Positions 18,086 through 28,400 of a DNA stretch of 64,000 nt are shown here, in pieces (the stretch's first letter is position 1; the number at the start of each line of letters is the position of its first letter). The position numbers and the translations under genes are program-made. The notes beneath the pieces were generated by a model that worked only from the letters and a program-made list of their open reading frames with translations, did not search any database and was not told the DNA's origin. The DNA comes from an uncultured Prevotella sp. Lineage in GTDB: Bacteria; Bacteroidota; Bacteroidia; Bacteroidales; Bacteroidaceae. Location: NCBI GenBank assembly GCA_944319915.1, contig CALUEY010000008.1, positions 23,230 through 87,229 of the forward strand, written 5' to 3'.

Positions 18086-18919
18086 ATGCCTATAATAAAC
18101 ATAACATCGCTTGAGGACGAAGGCTTAAAGGTGTTCAGCTCACTGACCGAAGCCCAGCTGAGAACGAGCAAGGACGCGGCCGAGGGCATCTTCATAGCCG
18201 AAAGCCCCAAGGTAATACGCGTGGCCCTCGCCGCCGGCTACGAGCCGCTGGCACTGCTCTGCGAGCGCAAGCACATAACGGGCGACGCCAAAGACATAGT
18301 GGAAAGGTGCGCGGGCATACCCGTATACACCGGCGGGCGCGAGCTGCTGGCGCAGCTCACGGGATACGTGCTCACGCGGGGCGTGCTCTGCGCCATGCGC
18401 CGCAAGGCCGCGCCGGGCGTGGAGGAGGTGTGCCGTGGGGCGCGCCGCGTGGTGGTGATAAAGGGAGTGGTTGACACGACTAACATCGGGGCGATATTCC
18501 GCTCGGCCGCCGCACTGGGCATAGACGCCGTGCTGCTCACGCGCGACTCGTGCGACCCGCTCAACCGCCGTGCCGTGCGAGTGTCGATGGGCAGCGTGTT
18601 CCTCGTGCCGTGGACGTGGTTCGACGCGCCCATAGACCACCTGCGCAACCTCGGCTTCAGCACGGTGGCCATGGCACTTACTGACAACTCGGTGCCGATA
18701 GACCACCCCGCGCTCGCCGCCGAGCCGCGACTGGCCATTGTGATGGGAACGGAGGGCGACGGACTGCCCGCCGAAGCGATAGCCGCCGCCGACTACGTGG
18801 CGCGCATACCCATGGCCCACGGCGTAGACTCGCTCAACGTGGCGGCTGCCGCCGCCGTGGCTTTCTGGCAACTGCGGGCCGGCCGCAACCTGCCGCAACA
18901 ACCAGCTGCAAACCATTAA
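18086..18919 (+). CDS. SpoU/TrmH-family RNA 2'-O-methyltransferase
   Basis: A 277-residue SPOUT enzyme expected to transfer methyl from SAM to ribose 2'-O of rRNA or tRNA. The N-terminal substrate-binding domain has FIAESPKVIRVALAAGYEP. The catalytic knot domain shows VDTTNIGAIFRSAAALGID (motif 1, with the Asn and Arg), AIVMGTEGDGLP (motif 2, SAM binding) and IPMAHGVDSLNVAAAAAVAF (motif 3). I use the ATG at 18086; the open frame to 18053 would add a non-conserved prefix. The next gene begins 14 bases after the stop. The modified nucleotide is unknown. Confidence 0.9.
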   Translation: MPIINITSLEDEGLKVFSSLTEAQLRTSKDAAEGIFIAESPKVIRVALAAGYEPLALLCERKHITGDAKDIVERCAGIPVYTGGRELLAQLTGYVLTRGVLCAMRRKAAPGVEEVCRGARRVVVIKGVVDTTNIGAIFRSAAALGIDAVLLTRDSCDPLNRRAVRVSMGSVFLVPWTWFDAPIDHLRNLGFSTVAMALTDNSVPIDHPALAAEPRLAIVMGTEGDGLPAEAIAAADYVARIPMAHGVDSLNVAAAAAVAFWQLRAGRNLPQQPAANH

Positions 18920-18933
18920 GTCCAAGACCACAG

Positions 18934-19332
18934 ATGCTGCAATCAGACTACATACTGCGACTGATACACGAGTTCCTAAAGGCTCTCCACCGCTACCTCA
19001 ACAAGGACGAGGGCCGGCGGGGCGACGAGCTTACACACCTGTACAACGAATACCTTGGCCCTGCCGACTTCTTCCGCACGGCACCGATGGACGACGTGAT
19101 GGACTCCTTCAGCCGATACCCCGAAAATGAGCGGCTGCAACGCATGGAGATGCTGGCCGAACTGTACTACGCCGATGCCAACGAAACCACCGGCGCGCTC
19201 GGCAACGAGCTTATGAGGCGGGCACTCGCGCTCTTCGACTTCATCGACCGCCACGACCGTACTCTCAACTTGAGCCGCAAGGCCAAGATGGCCGCCATGA
19301 GGCGGAAGCTCGCAGGCCACCTTGAAAGCTGA
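18934..19332 (+). CDS. Small hypothetical helical protein (DUF6483-like)
   Basis: A 132-residue soluble protein, almost entirely predicted helix, with no signal peptide or Cys. The N-terminus MLQSDYILRLIHEFLKALHRYLNK resembles the short DUF6483-type families, an assignment from memory and not firm. The remainder (LYYADANETTGALGNELMRRALALFDFID) looks like a TPR-type helical pair. It lies 14 bases after the RNA methyltransferase gene and is probably co-transcribed, ending at the hairpin directly after its stop. Confidence 0.7.
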   Translation: MLQSDYILRLIHEFLKALHRYLNKDEGRRGDELTHLYNEYLGPADFFRTAPMDDVMDSFSRYPENERLQRMEMLAELYYADANETTGALGNELMRRALALFDFIDRHDRTLNLSRKAKMAAMRRKLAGHLES

Positions 19333-19360
19333 GGGGCAGCCTGCCCAAGCAGGCTGCCCC
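19333..19360 (+). terminator. Terminator hairpin
   Basis: GGGGCAGCCTGC (19333-19344) pairs perfectly with GCAGGCTGCCCC (19349-19360) around a CCAA loop, immediately after the stop of the upstream gene. No T run follows. Confidence 0.6.
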
Positions 19361-19432
19361 ATGGCAAGCAAGCCCCGGCAACCCACCGGGGCGGCACCCT
19401 CGCGCCAGCTGGTGATTCGCGAGAGGGGCCTT

Positions 19433-22400
19433 TCATTCCTCTTTCTCCTTCCTTCTTGCTTCATCCTCCATTCTCCATTCTTCATTCTCAACGTATCCCC
19501 CGCATTCCTTAACATAATCTATGAGCCGGGCAAACACCTCGTTCTGCCTGAGCAGGCGGGCGTTACCCACCATCACGAGGTGCTCCCTGGCGCGCGTCAT
19601 GGCCACGTTGAGCTTGCGGTCTACAAGTTCGCCGCAGTCCTCAAATGTATTGGCCGCAAGGAAGTTGAGCTGGTAGCGGCGGCGCACGGTGAAGCCGTAG
19701 ACTATCAGGTCGCGCTGGCTGCCCTGGTAACGCTCCACGGTGTCGATGGCTATCTGGGCCAAGGCGTCTACCCCACAGCGGGCTATTGACTCGCGCACGG
19801 CGGCTATCTGGTTGCGGTAAGGCACGATGACGCCCACCGAGCGGGCGGGGTCGAAGTTGGCCGGGGCAAGCCTGTATGCCGCCTCCACCACCCTGGCGAT
19901 GGCCCGCGCCTCGGCCATGTTCACCTTGTCGGGCGCAGGGTCATCTGCGTCAGGCACGTCGATGAACGCCACGCGGCAGCTTTCGAGCAGACGCTCGGCA
20001 TCCGCCGCGCCCGGCAGGGGGGCAGGCAGGGGCCGCTCCTGATGCTCCAGCGGCACGGGGCGGAGGCGGCCCGAGTAGAACGCGAGGCTCGGGAAGGCAG
20101 CAATGTCGGTGTGCATACGGCCCTGGCGGGTGAGCATATACACCACGGCAGGGTCGTCGCGGTTGGCCCTGAGGAGCCGCTCGAAAAGCGAGTCGCGGCA
20201 GTTGGCAAGGCCGATGGCGCGAAGCTGCCCATCGGTCACGGCCGACTCCTCGGGCGTTTGCTGCACCACGGCGGGCAGCTGCTTGTGGTCGCCGATGAGC
20301 ACAAAGCGCCCTATCGACTCCGTGCCGCCCACGGTGGCGCCCAGCAGGCCCACCACGTGAGGCTCAAGTATCTGCGAAGCCTCGTCGATGATGGCCAGCG
20401 AGAAGCGTTTCATGCCCAGCACGGCGGGATTGGCATTGAGGGCCGAGGTGGTGGCGCAGACCACGCGGCTGCCTTCCAAGAGCCGCCTCACGTCGGCGAC
20501 GCTGGCGCATGAGGCCACTTTCTCTTCCAGCAGGCTGTGGCGGAAAGGCTCGGCGCAGGCCAGGCGCGAACCGAGCCGCAGGAAGCCGATGCCGCTCTCG
20601 GCGAGCTTTGAGCACATCTCGTCGACGGCGCGGTTGGTGTATGCCATGAGCAGCACGGCCGAGCCGGGGCACAGAAGCTCCTCGCGGAGGATGTTGAGCA
20701 TGGCAAACGACGTCTTGCCAGTGCCGGGCGGGCCGATGACGAGGAAGAAGTCGCTGGCCTGCATGGCGCGCAGCACGAGCTGGCTGAACGCCCCGTAGTC
20801 GCCGCGCAGGGCCACGGAGGGATCGTGGCCGGGCCTGCGCTGGCCGAGGACAAGGGCGCGCCGCCGCGCCGGGGCCGAGAGGAACGAGTGCATGGCGCGG
20901 TAGAGCGAGGTGAACGACGACTCGAAAAGGTCGTGCTCCACGGTCCAGGCGTAGCCCGGAGGGCGGCTGAAAACGCGGTCATCGGCCTGCGGGTTGCGCA
21001 GGCTGAGCACGAGGCTGTGGGTGGTTATGCGCTCGATGGTGGCGCGCAGCACCACGGCGCGGCGCACGTCAGGCTCAAGGCCGAGGCGGTAAGAATAAAG
21101 CACCACGATGTCGCCCGGGCGGAAGTTGGCAGCCTCGGCGGCCACGCCGCCGCCAAAGGCGAGCGACACGCGCTCCACGCCGCCCCCGGGGGTGGCAGCT
21201 TCAAGGCTTTCTACTGTCAGCGGGCAATATATGTTGCCGGCCTGCAGTTTCTCCTGCAGCGTGTCGTGCCACTTGGCGGCGAAGCCCGAGCCCTCCTTTG
21301 TTTTGCTGCCTATCTTTGAAAGCAGGTGCTCGCGCTCCAGGAAGGTCATGAAGCGGAAGTAATACGCCCGCTCAAGCGGCGTGGCCTGCCTCACGGGGCG
21401 GAGCACGGCCTCTATCTGTGGCCGCTCGTACTGCTGCCACAGCCGGCCCGAGGTGTGGCGCACGTTGAGTCTGTCGGGCGTCAGCTTCTCCAGCACGCTA
21501 ATGCCGCCGCGGGCATACCACAGCTCGCACCAAACAATCTGGTTGCGCAGCATGAGCGCGCGGCGCAGCAGCTCGGGCGCAGGCCCTACCTTGACGAGGC
21601 TGTTTGGATAGTGCGAATAGAGCAGGAAGGCCCGTATGCCGGCGTTGGTGAGGCCGTGGCCATAGCGCAGCTGGGCCATGTAGAGCAGGAGCTGCACGTA
21701 GTGAGACTCGCGCTGGCGGGGTGTGGCGGGGTCGGGGCCGGGCGGGAAGGCCCCTTTTCCGGCCTTTTGCTCAATGAGGACGCAGCGGCCTGGGCGGCAA
21801 CCGTCCATCTGGAGCAGGTCCATGCGGCCCTGCAGGCCAAGCGCCTCGCTGAAGAACGATGGCTCGAGCACTGCCTCGGCAGGGCAGAAGTCGCTCACCT
21901 CGGCTGGCAACACCGAGGCCACGGCGCGGCGTATGTTGGCCTGCTGGGCCTTGGCCTCGGCATGGAAACCGGCGTCGATGCCGTCGGCGGCGGCAAGCGC
22001 GAGGGCGTTGCGGCGGAAGAAGCAGGCCACCGAGTCGGCATAGCTGCGGTCATGTCCGTGGACGGCCTCGTCGAGAAACTGCCCTGCAAGGTTGCCGAGC
22101 AAGATGTGGGGAGACTGCGGCGCGGGCCTGAGCTTGCCCAGCAAGTAGGTGAAAGGCGACTCGCCATAGGGCTGGAAGCAGGCCGCCACAGACGAGATGT
22201 CGACAAGGTAGTCTGGCTCGAAGATTACAAGCTCGGGGGCAACGATGCCCGCCTCCATGCGCGGGCGGACGAGGTTGAGCTGAGAGCCTGGGGAGAGAAG
22301 GGGGCATACGTCGGCCCACGGGCCTGAACAGTCGATGCTTAGGGTGGCGCCGTGCTCAGAGGTGGCCGTGACTACGGTGCCTGTTATCGCAGTAACCGCC

Positions 22401-22837
22401 ACGCGCACACACTCGCCCAGCACCTCGCCCCCACCCTCGCTGAGGTCGCCCTGGGGCAGGCGCGCCGCCAGGGCGGGCGGAATGCAGGCCCAGCCATGTA
22501 CGAGGGCGATGAAGCGGCACACGTTCTTGAGGTCGTAGGGGAAGTGGCGGCGCTGCTCGCCGGCCGCCAGGGAGCCGAGGTGGCGCAGCCGCGCCCTCGT
22601 GTCGTTGACCTGGTGCGAGAGAGCCGGCCCGGCGCCATGCTCCTTCAGGAGGTAGTCTACCTTGGCGAACATACCGGCAAAGGCGAGGCTGCTGTGGTAC
22701 AGGCGCTGCTCCACCGTGCGGCGGAACACGGCGGCAAGCGTGGCGTAAGCCCCAGCAAGGTTGGCCCCGGCAGCATCAGCCGCTGCCAGCAGCTCGGCGT
22801 AAAGGTCGCCGGGAGTGTCTTCGATGTATATCGGCAT
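19433..22837 (-). CDS. Dna2-like nuclease-helicase (SF1 superfamily)
   Basis: Large DNA repair or replication enzyme of 1134 residues combining nuclease and helicase. At about residues 320-370 a PD-(D/E)xK-type centre is visible (EPSFFSEALGLQGRMDLL, then VLIEQKAGKG), as in Cas4/Dna2 nucleases. The SF1 helicase core follows: Walker A GPPGTGKTSF near residue 700, DEASQILEP (Walker B), VIVPYRNQIAAVRESI and VERYQGSQRDLIVYGF, then MTRAREHLVMVGN. The start is the ATG at 22837; the frame extends 60 bases further but with non-conserved sequence. The last 17 residues (NEEWRMEDEARRKEKEE) are encoded by a G/A-rich intergenic-type repeat. Exact pathway unknown. Confidence 0.85.
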   Translation of the reverse strand: MPIYIEDTPGDLYAELLAAADAAGANLAGAYATLAAVFRRTVEQRLYHSSLAFAGMFAKVDYLLKEHGAGPALSHQVNDTRARLRHLGSLAAGEQRRHFPYDLKNVCRFIALVHGWACIPPALAARLPQGDLSEGGGEVLGECVRVAVTAITGTVVTATSEHGATLSIDCSGPWADVCPLLSPGSQLNLVRPRMEAGIVAPELVIFEPDYLVDISSVAACFQPYGESPFTYLLGKLRPAPQSPHILLGNLAGQFLDEAVHGHDRSYADSVACFFRRNALALAAADGIDAGFHAEAKAQQANIRRAVASVLPAEVSDFCPAEAVLEPSFFSEALGLQGRMDLLQMDGCRPGRCVLIEQKAGKGAFPPGPDPATPRQRESHYVQLLLYMAQLRYGHGLTNAGIRAFLLYSHYPNSLVKVGPAPELLRRALMLRNQIVWCELWYARGGISVLEKLTPDRLNVRHTSGRLWQQYERPQIEAVLRPVRQATPLERAYYFRFMTFLEREHLLSKIGSKTKEGSGFAAKWHDTLQEKLQAGNIYCPLTVESLEAATPGGGVERVSLAFGGGVAAEAANFRPGDIVVLYSYRLGLEPDVRRAVVLRATIERITTHSLVLSLRNPQADDRVFSRPPGYAWTVEHDLFESSFTSLYRAMHSFLSAPARRRALVLGQRRPGHDPSVALRGDYGAFSQLVLRAMQASDFFLVIGPPGTGKTSFAMLNILREELLCPGSAVLLMAYTNRAVDEMCSKLAESGIGFLRLGSRLACAEPFRHSLLEEKVASCASVADVRRLLEGSRVVCATTSALNANPAVLGMKRFSLAIIDEASQILEPHVVGLLGATVGGTESIGRFVLIGDHKQLPAVVQQTPEESAVTDGQLRAIGLANCRDSLFERLLRANRDDPAVVYMLTRQGRMHTDIAAFPSLAFYSGRLRPVPLEHQERPLPAPLPGAADAERLLESCRVAFIDVPDADDPAPDKVNMAEARAIARVVEAAYRLAPANFDPARSVGVIVPYRNQIAAVRESIARCGVDALAQIAIDTVERYQGSQRDLIVYGFTVRRRYQLNFLAANTFEDCGELVDRKLNVAMTRAREHLVMVGNARLLRQNEVFARLIDYVKECGGYVENEEWRMEDEARRKEKEE
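19466..19491 (-). repeat. G/A-rich minisatellite-like repeat at the helicase 3' end
   Basis: On the minus strand this reads as imperfect units of GAATGAAGAATG / GAGAATGGAG, a simple repeat often seen between genes in bacteria. Here it lies inside the coding frame and supplies the last residues of the helicase. Confidence 0.6.
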
Positions 22838-22952
22838 ATATAGATTTTTCAACAATAATCCTAACCCAAAGCAGCCCTCGGCTGTAGCCCCAGGCACGGC
22901 TTTTCATCCCATGCCGAGGCTTGCCGATAACCCGCTGACGCTCAGGCGGTTT

Positions 22953-23040
22953 GCAAAACGAGCCGTTCGGGATTGCCAAACGGCCCGTTTCAGGCTGCAA
23001 GACAGCCCGTTTTGCAAGTCCGAACGGCCCGTTTCGGAAA
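22953..23040 (+). repeat. 22-bp dyad-repeat array, locus 3
   Basis: Four units start at 22953, 22975, 22997 and 23020 (spacing 22, 22, 23). Cores include AAACGGCCCGTTT and GAACGGCCCGTTT. The array lies in the presumed 5' leader of the helicase gene, between the promoter box at 23166-23173 and the ATG at 22837, in opposite orientation to that gene. The rest of this 400-base gap holds only the lpxA terminator. Confidence 0.8.
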
Positions 23041-23165
23041 CTGTCCAGCTACATATCCCGCAGCAGCCCCGCCCGAAGAGGCGGCAAGGAGGGCGATGCA
23101 TAGGCAATGCAAACGAGCGGAAAGGAAGCCCAGCTCCCGGTTACCCGGGTGCAGCCTGCATCCTG

Positions 23166-23173
23166 CAAAGGTA
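23166..23173 (-). promoter_or_regulatory. Promoter -7 box of the helicase gene
   Basis: The minus strand reads TACCTTTG followed by C. It lies just downstream of the lpxA terminator and would give a leader of about 320 bases containing the 22-bp array. Confidence 0.5.
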
Positions 23174-23175
23174 AT

Positions 23176-23206
23176 AAAAAAGGCCTGCCCCACAAAAGGA
23201 CAGGCC
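23176..23206 (-). terminator. Terminator after lpxA
   Basis: The minus strand shows GGCCTGTCC pairing with GGGGCAGGCC (one bulged base) followed by six T, 32 bases after the lpxA stop. A good rho-independent terminator. Confidence 0.85.
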
Positions 23207-23237
23207 CATGGAAATTAAGAACAAAGGCTCAGCGACC

Positions 23238-24020
23238 TCAAATCTTGGTTATGATGCCCAGCTTGGTGCCCTCGATGAACTCGGTGATCATGCGGATGGC
23301 CTTGCCGTCGGGCACCTGCTCCTTTATCTGGAGCACGGCGTCGAACACTGAGGTCTGCCCGTGGAACACGAGCCGGTATGCGTTGGCCACGTGCTTCTGC
23401 GTCTTGGCGTCAATCTCGTAGGTGGTCATCATCATTGAGTTGATGCCGTTGTACTCTATGGGCGAGCCTCCGGCGATGATGAACGGGGGTATGTCCTTCG
23501 AGAAAGTGCAGCCCGAACGTATCAGCGAGCACGACCCCACGCGGGTGCGGGCGTTGGCTATGACGCTGGTGGAGAAGATGACGGCATCGCCAATCTCGCA
23601 GTCGCCGGCAATCTTCGTGCCGTAGCCGAACACGCAGCGGTGGCCCACCTTGGTGTCGTGGGATATGTGCGCACCCTCCATGAAGAAGTTGCTGTTGCCT
23701 ATCACGGTCTTGCCGTCGGAGTGGGTGGCGCGGTTGATTACCACGTTCTCGCGGAAGGTGTTGCGGTCTCCGATGATAAGCTCAGAGGACTCGCCCTTGA
23801 ACCCGAAGTCCTGGGGCAGCGCGGCAAGCACAGCTCCCTGGAACACGGTGTTGTCGTTGCCCATGCGCGTGCCGTTAAGTATGCTCACGTAGGGGTAGAT
23901 GGTGCAGTTGTCGCCAATCACCACGTCGCCCTCAATGTAAGCAAAAGGATATATCTTGCAGTTGTTACCGATTTTCGCCCTCGGGTCGATCTCTGCTTTA
24001 GGACTTATTTCACTTGCCAT
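23238..24020 (-). CDS. lpxA: UDP-N-acetylglucosamine acyltransferase LpxA
   Basis: Cytosolic enzyme for the first step of lipid A synthesis, moving a hydroxyacyl chain from ACP to UDP-GlcNAc. The 260 residues form a left-handed beta-helix of hexapeptide repeats (IGNNCKIYPFAYIEGDVVIG), with the catalytic His in GAHISHDTKVGH and the C-terminal helical cap (KTQKHVANAYRLVFHGQTSV). Normal length. It lies 22 bases after the efflux outer-membrane gene and before a terminator, so it appears to be the last gene of the efflux operon. In other Bacteroidetes lpxA normally sits with lpxD and lpxC. Confidence 0.92.
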   Translation of the reverse strand: MASEISPKAEIDPRAKIGNNCKIYPFAYIEGDVVIGDNCTIYPYVSILNGTRMGNDNTVFQGAVLAALPQDFGFKGESSELIIGDRNTFRENVVINRATHSDGKTVIGNSNFFMEGAHISHDTKVGHRCVFGYGTKIAGDCEIGDAVIFSTSVIANARTRVGSCSLIRSGCTFSKDIPPFIIAGGSPIEYNGINSMMMTTYEIDAKTQKHVANAYRLVFHGQTSVFDAVLQIKEQVPDGKAIRMITEFIEGTKLGIITKI

Positions 24021-24042
24021 AATCTTTAGCTTTTAAGGGTTA

Positions 24043-25425
24043 TTAATTGACTCCTCCGCCCAGGGCCTGGTAGAGGTTGACCACAGCCTGCATCTTGTAG
24101 AAGTCGTCGGCCACCTTGGTAAGCTCGGCGTTGAGCAGCGTGGTCTGGGCGGTTATCACCTCAAGGTAGTTGCTGTTGCTCGATGAGTACAGCTCCTTGG
24201 TGTCCTGCACAGTCTGGCGCAGGGCGGCCACCTGCTTCTCCTCGAGGCGGCTCTTCTCGTCGCTCGTGTTGTAGAGCACGAGGGCGTTGCTCACCTCGTT
24301 GCCCGCCATGAGCACAGCGTTCTGCCATGTGTTGTAGGCTTGCTCCTGCTCTGCCTTGGCCACCTTGAGCCCGGCTATGAGCTGGCCGTTCATGAACAGG
24401 GGCTGCACGAGGCTGCCCACTGCCGAGAGGAGCCACTTGCCGGGATTGACGATGCCCATGCCCGAGCTGTTGGTGAAGGCTCCCGAGCCACTGATGGTGA
24501 TGCTGGGGTAGAAGCGCGAGCGTGCCGTCTGCGTGTTGTAGAAGCACTGTGCGAGGGTCATCTCGGCGTAATGCACGTCGGGGCGGTTGCTCAGCATATT
24601 GAGGGCGATGCCTGTGCTGAACTTGGAGGGCAGGTTCTGGTCCTCCAGACGCCCGCGCTTGATGGCCTGTGCCGACTGGCCGAGCATGAGCGAGAGCGAG
24701 TTCTCGGTCTCGCGTATCTGCCTCTTGAGGTCGGCGGCCTGCGCCAGCACCGAGTAGTAGTTGGCCTCGGCGCTCTGCACGCTGGTGGAGCGGTAGCCCA
24801 CGCGAAGCTCCTTGAGGCCCTTCATCATGTTCCAGGTCTCCTTGGTTATGCCCGCCATCTCGTTTACAATCTCAAGCTGGCGGTCGAGCATCAGCAACGT
24901 ATAGTACATATTAGCGATGTTGGAGATGACCTGGGTCTTCACCACGAGCTGGTAGTCCTTGGTGGCGAGCAGGGCCGTCTGGGCGCTGCGCTTCTGCGAG
25001 AGCAGGTTGCCGAAGAGGTCGAGGCTCCAGCTGGCCTGCACGGGCAGCGAGTAAGTCTTCGTGGTCTTGCTGCCGTCCCACGACGTGAGCGTGCCTTGTG
25101 GCGAGAAGGTGAACGACGGCACGAAGGCCAGCTTGGCCGCCGTGAGCTGCGCCTCAACCATCTTCACGTTGAGGGCGGCGTTGAGCAGGTCTACGTTGTT
25201 CTCCAAGCCCTGCTCTATGAGGGCCTGCAACTGCGGGTCGGTGAACACCTCGCGCCAGGGCAGGTTGCCGAAGCTGGCGGTGTCTGCTACGGCCAGCGTG
25301 TCGCTAACGGAAGCCGTGTCGCGCACAAGGCCCGTCGCGTTGACGTCCGGACGCTCGTATTTGTTGTATATTCCGCAGCTGCCCAAGAGCAGCGTGGCGG
25401 ACATTATGGTCAATAGCTTCTTCAT
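24043..25425 (-). CDS. RND efflux outer-membrane lipoprotein (TolC/OprM family)
   Basis: Outer-membrane channel of a tripartite drug or toxin exporter, 460 residues. The signal peptide MKKLLTIMSATLLLGSC ends at a lipobox Cys, so the trimer is lipid-anchored. Two OEP repeats follow, each with long amphipathic helices (SVQSAEANYYSVLAQAADLKR; AEQEQAYNTWQNAVLMAGN) and the conserved NRPDVHYAE between them. It starts six bases after the pump gene stop, in the order adaptor-pump-channel. Confidence 0.93.
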   Translation of the reverse strand: MKKLLTIMSATLLLGSCGIYNKYERPDVNATGLVRDTASVSDTLAVADTASFGNLPWREVFTDPQLQALIEQGLENNVDLLNAALNVKMVEAQLTAAKLAFVPSFTFSPQGTLTSWDGSKTTKTYSLPVQASWSLDLFGNLLSQKRSAQTALLATKDYQLVVKTQVISNIANMYYTLLMLDRQLEIVNEMAGITKETWNMMKGLKELRVGYRSTSVQSAEANYYSVLAQAADLKRQIRETENSLSLMLGQSAQAIKRGRLEDQNLPSKFSTGIALNMLSNRPDVHYAEMTLAQCFYNTQTARSRFYPSITISGSGAFTNSSGMGIVNPGKWLLSAVGSLVQPLFMNGQLIAGLKVAKAEQEQAYNTWQNAVLMAGNEVSNALVLYNTSDEKSRLEEKQVAALRQTVQDTKELYSSSNSNYLEVITAQTTLLNAELTKVADDFYKMQAVVNLYQALGGGVN

Positions 25426-25431
25426 TTTCTA

Positions 25432-28400
25432 TTATTCATCTTTTTTGTAATCAGCTGGGCGATGGGCATACTGGGCAAGCTCAGTGTTCACCTCATCATT
25501 CTCTTCATCGTCGAACTTAAGCGGCGTAAACTTCTCCTGGAGCGACTGGAACACAACGAACAGGCCCGGCACGATGAACAGCTGAATCATTGTTCCGATG
25601 AGCATACCGCCGATGGCGGCAGCGCCGAGGGTCTGGTTTCCGTTCTTTCCAACTCCATGGGCGAACATCATAGGCAGAAGTCCGACAATCATGGCCAGCG
25701 AGGTCATCAGGATCGGGCGCAGACGGGCGCCTGCTCCGAGGATGGCCGACCACGTTATGGCCATACCGGTGTGGCGGCGCTCAAGGGCGAACTGCACGAT
25801 GAGGATGGCGTTCTTGGCCAGAAGGCCAATCAGCATGATGAGCGATATCTGCATGTAGATGTCGTTCTGGTGACGGAAAAGCTGCGTGAAGAGGAACGCC
25901 CCGGCAAGTCCGAACGGCACGGAGAGCAGCACCGACAAAGGCAAGATGTAGCTCTCGTACTGCGCGGAGAGGATAAGGTAAACGAAGACGAAGCAGAGCA
26001 GGAAGATGAGTCCTGTGGAGCTGCTGGAGTTTGCCTCCGTCCTGGTAAGCCCGGTGAACTCGTAACCGTAGCCTTGTGGCAGCGAGGAGTCAGCCACTTC
26101 GCGCACTGCCTGGATGGCCTCGCCCGAAGAGTAGCCGTCGGCAACGGTGGCGGTGACGCTGATGCTGGTGTACATATTATAGCGGTTGATGTTCGACGGG
26201 CCATAGACACGCTCCATGGTGCAGAACTCACTCACCGGGGCCATGCCGCTGGTAGTGCGCACATAGATGTTGCTCAGGCCCTCGGGGCGCTGGCGGCTGT
26301 CTGCCGTACCCTGTATCATCACGCGGTAGAGCTTGCCGTAAGCATTGAAGTTGGATGCGTAGAGGCCGCCGTAGTATCCCTGCAGCGTGGTGAGCACGGT
26401 CGACGGGGATATTCCTGCCTGCTTACACTTGGCCACATCAACGTTGATCATGTACTGCGGGTAGCTCGAGTTGAACGACGTCATGGCCATCTGGATTTCC
26501 GGGCGCTTGTTAAGCTCGGCCAGATACTGCTGCACGATGCCGAAGAAGTGGTTGATGTCGCCGCCGGTTCGGTCAAGCATAACGAGCGATACGCCGTTGT
26601 TGGCCGAGAATCCGGGAATCATAGGCGGCGCGAAGGCCAGTATCTGCGCGTCCTTGATGGATGCCGTCTGGGCGTATATCATGCCGAGCACGGCCTGTGC
26701 GCTCTGCGCGTCGTTGCGCTCGTCGAAGTCCTTCAGCTTGATGATGAACGTTGCCTGGTCGGAGCCTGAGCCAGAGATGAAGTTGTAACCCTGTATCTGC
26801 TGGCGGCTCTGCACAGCCGGGTTGCTTGCGAGCATGGCGTCAACCTGGTCGATTACCTGCTGTGTGCGGTGCACGCTGGTTCCCGGGGGCATTGAGATGG
26901 TGCAGAACACCACGCCGGTGTCCTCGTCAGGCACGAGGCCGGAGCGCGTCGTGCTCATCGTTGCCACGAGGGCCACGATGCCGAGGATGACGATGCCGAA
27001 CACCAAGAGCGGCTTGCGCGTCATGCGTTCCACGCCCTTCTTGTACTTTCCGAGCACCTTGTCGTAAGCCGTGTTGAACGCCAGATGGAAACGGTCCACG
27101 GGGCTGAGCTTGCGCTGCGAGCCGTCCTCAGACTTCGGCTTGAGGAACACGGCGCACAGGGCCGGCGAGAGCGTAAGGGCGTTCAATGCCGAGATAACGA
27201 TAGAGATGGCCATCGTTATGCCGAACTCGCGGTAGAACGTACCCGACACGCCACCCATGAACGACACCGGCACGAACACGGCCGCCATCACGAGGGTAAT
27301 AGATATGATGGCTCCCGAAATCTCGTTCATGGCATCGATGCTGGCCGTGAGTGAGCTCTTGTAGCCCAGGTCGAGCTTGGCGTGCACGGCCTCCACCACC
27401 ACGATGGCATCGTCCACCACGATGGCGATGGCCAGCAGCAACGCCGAGAGCACCAGGAGGTTGACCGAGAAGCCGAAGAGGTTGAGGAAGAGGAACGTAC
27501 CGATGAGCGACACAGGCACGGCGATGAGCGGGATGAGCGTAGAGCGGAAGTCCTGCAGGAAGACGTAAACCACGAGGAACACGAGCGCAAGCGTGAACAC
27601 AAGCGTGAACACCACCTCCTCGATCGACGCGTAGAGGAACGATGTAACGTCGTAGTTGATGTCATACGTAAGCCCCGGCGGGAAGTCCTTCGAGAGCGTC
27701 TCGAGCTGTGCCTTCACGTTGGTGGCTATTTCGTTGGCGTTCGAACCGGCAATCTGCTGCACCATACCCATGACGGAGGGCATGTTGTTGTTGCGCATCG
27801 ACACGGTGTACTGCAGTCCGCCAAGCTCCACGTCGGCCACGTCCTTGAGCTTAAGGGTCTGGCCGGTGAGGTCGCTCGTGAGAATTATGTTCTTGAACTC
27901 CTCCGCAGTCTTGAGTCGTCCGGTATATCTCATTGTGTACTCGAACGCCATCTGGCTCTCCTGTCCGAACGTTCCGGGCGCTGCCTCGATGTTCTGCTCG
28001 GCCAGTGCGGCCGAGATGTCGCTCGGCATGAGTCCGTACTGCTTCATCTTCTCAGGCTTGAGCCAGATGCGCATGGAGTAAGTCTTCATACCGGGGCTCA
28101 TCACGTCGCCCACGCCTCCGATACGCTTGAGGGCCGGAACTACGTTGATTTCGTTGTAGTTGGTGATGAACTCATCGTCGTAACGCCCATCGGGGGAGAC
28201 GAGGGCGTACATTATCACCTGCGACGACTGGCGCTTGTTGACCGTCACGCCGACGCGCGTAACCTCGGCCGGCAGTTGCGACTGCGCCTGCGAGATGCGG
28301 TTCTGCACGTTCACGGCGCACATATCGGCGTTGGCTCCCTGGCGGAAGTAGATCGTTATGCTGGCTGAGCCGCTGTTGTCGGCAGTTGACTCCATGTAGT

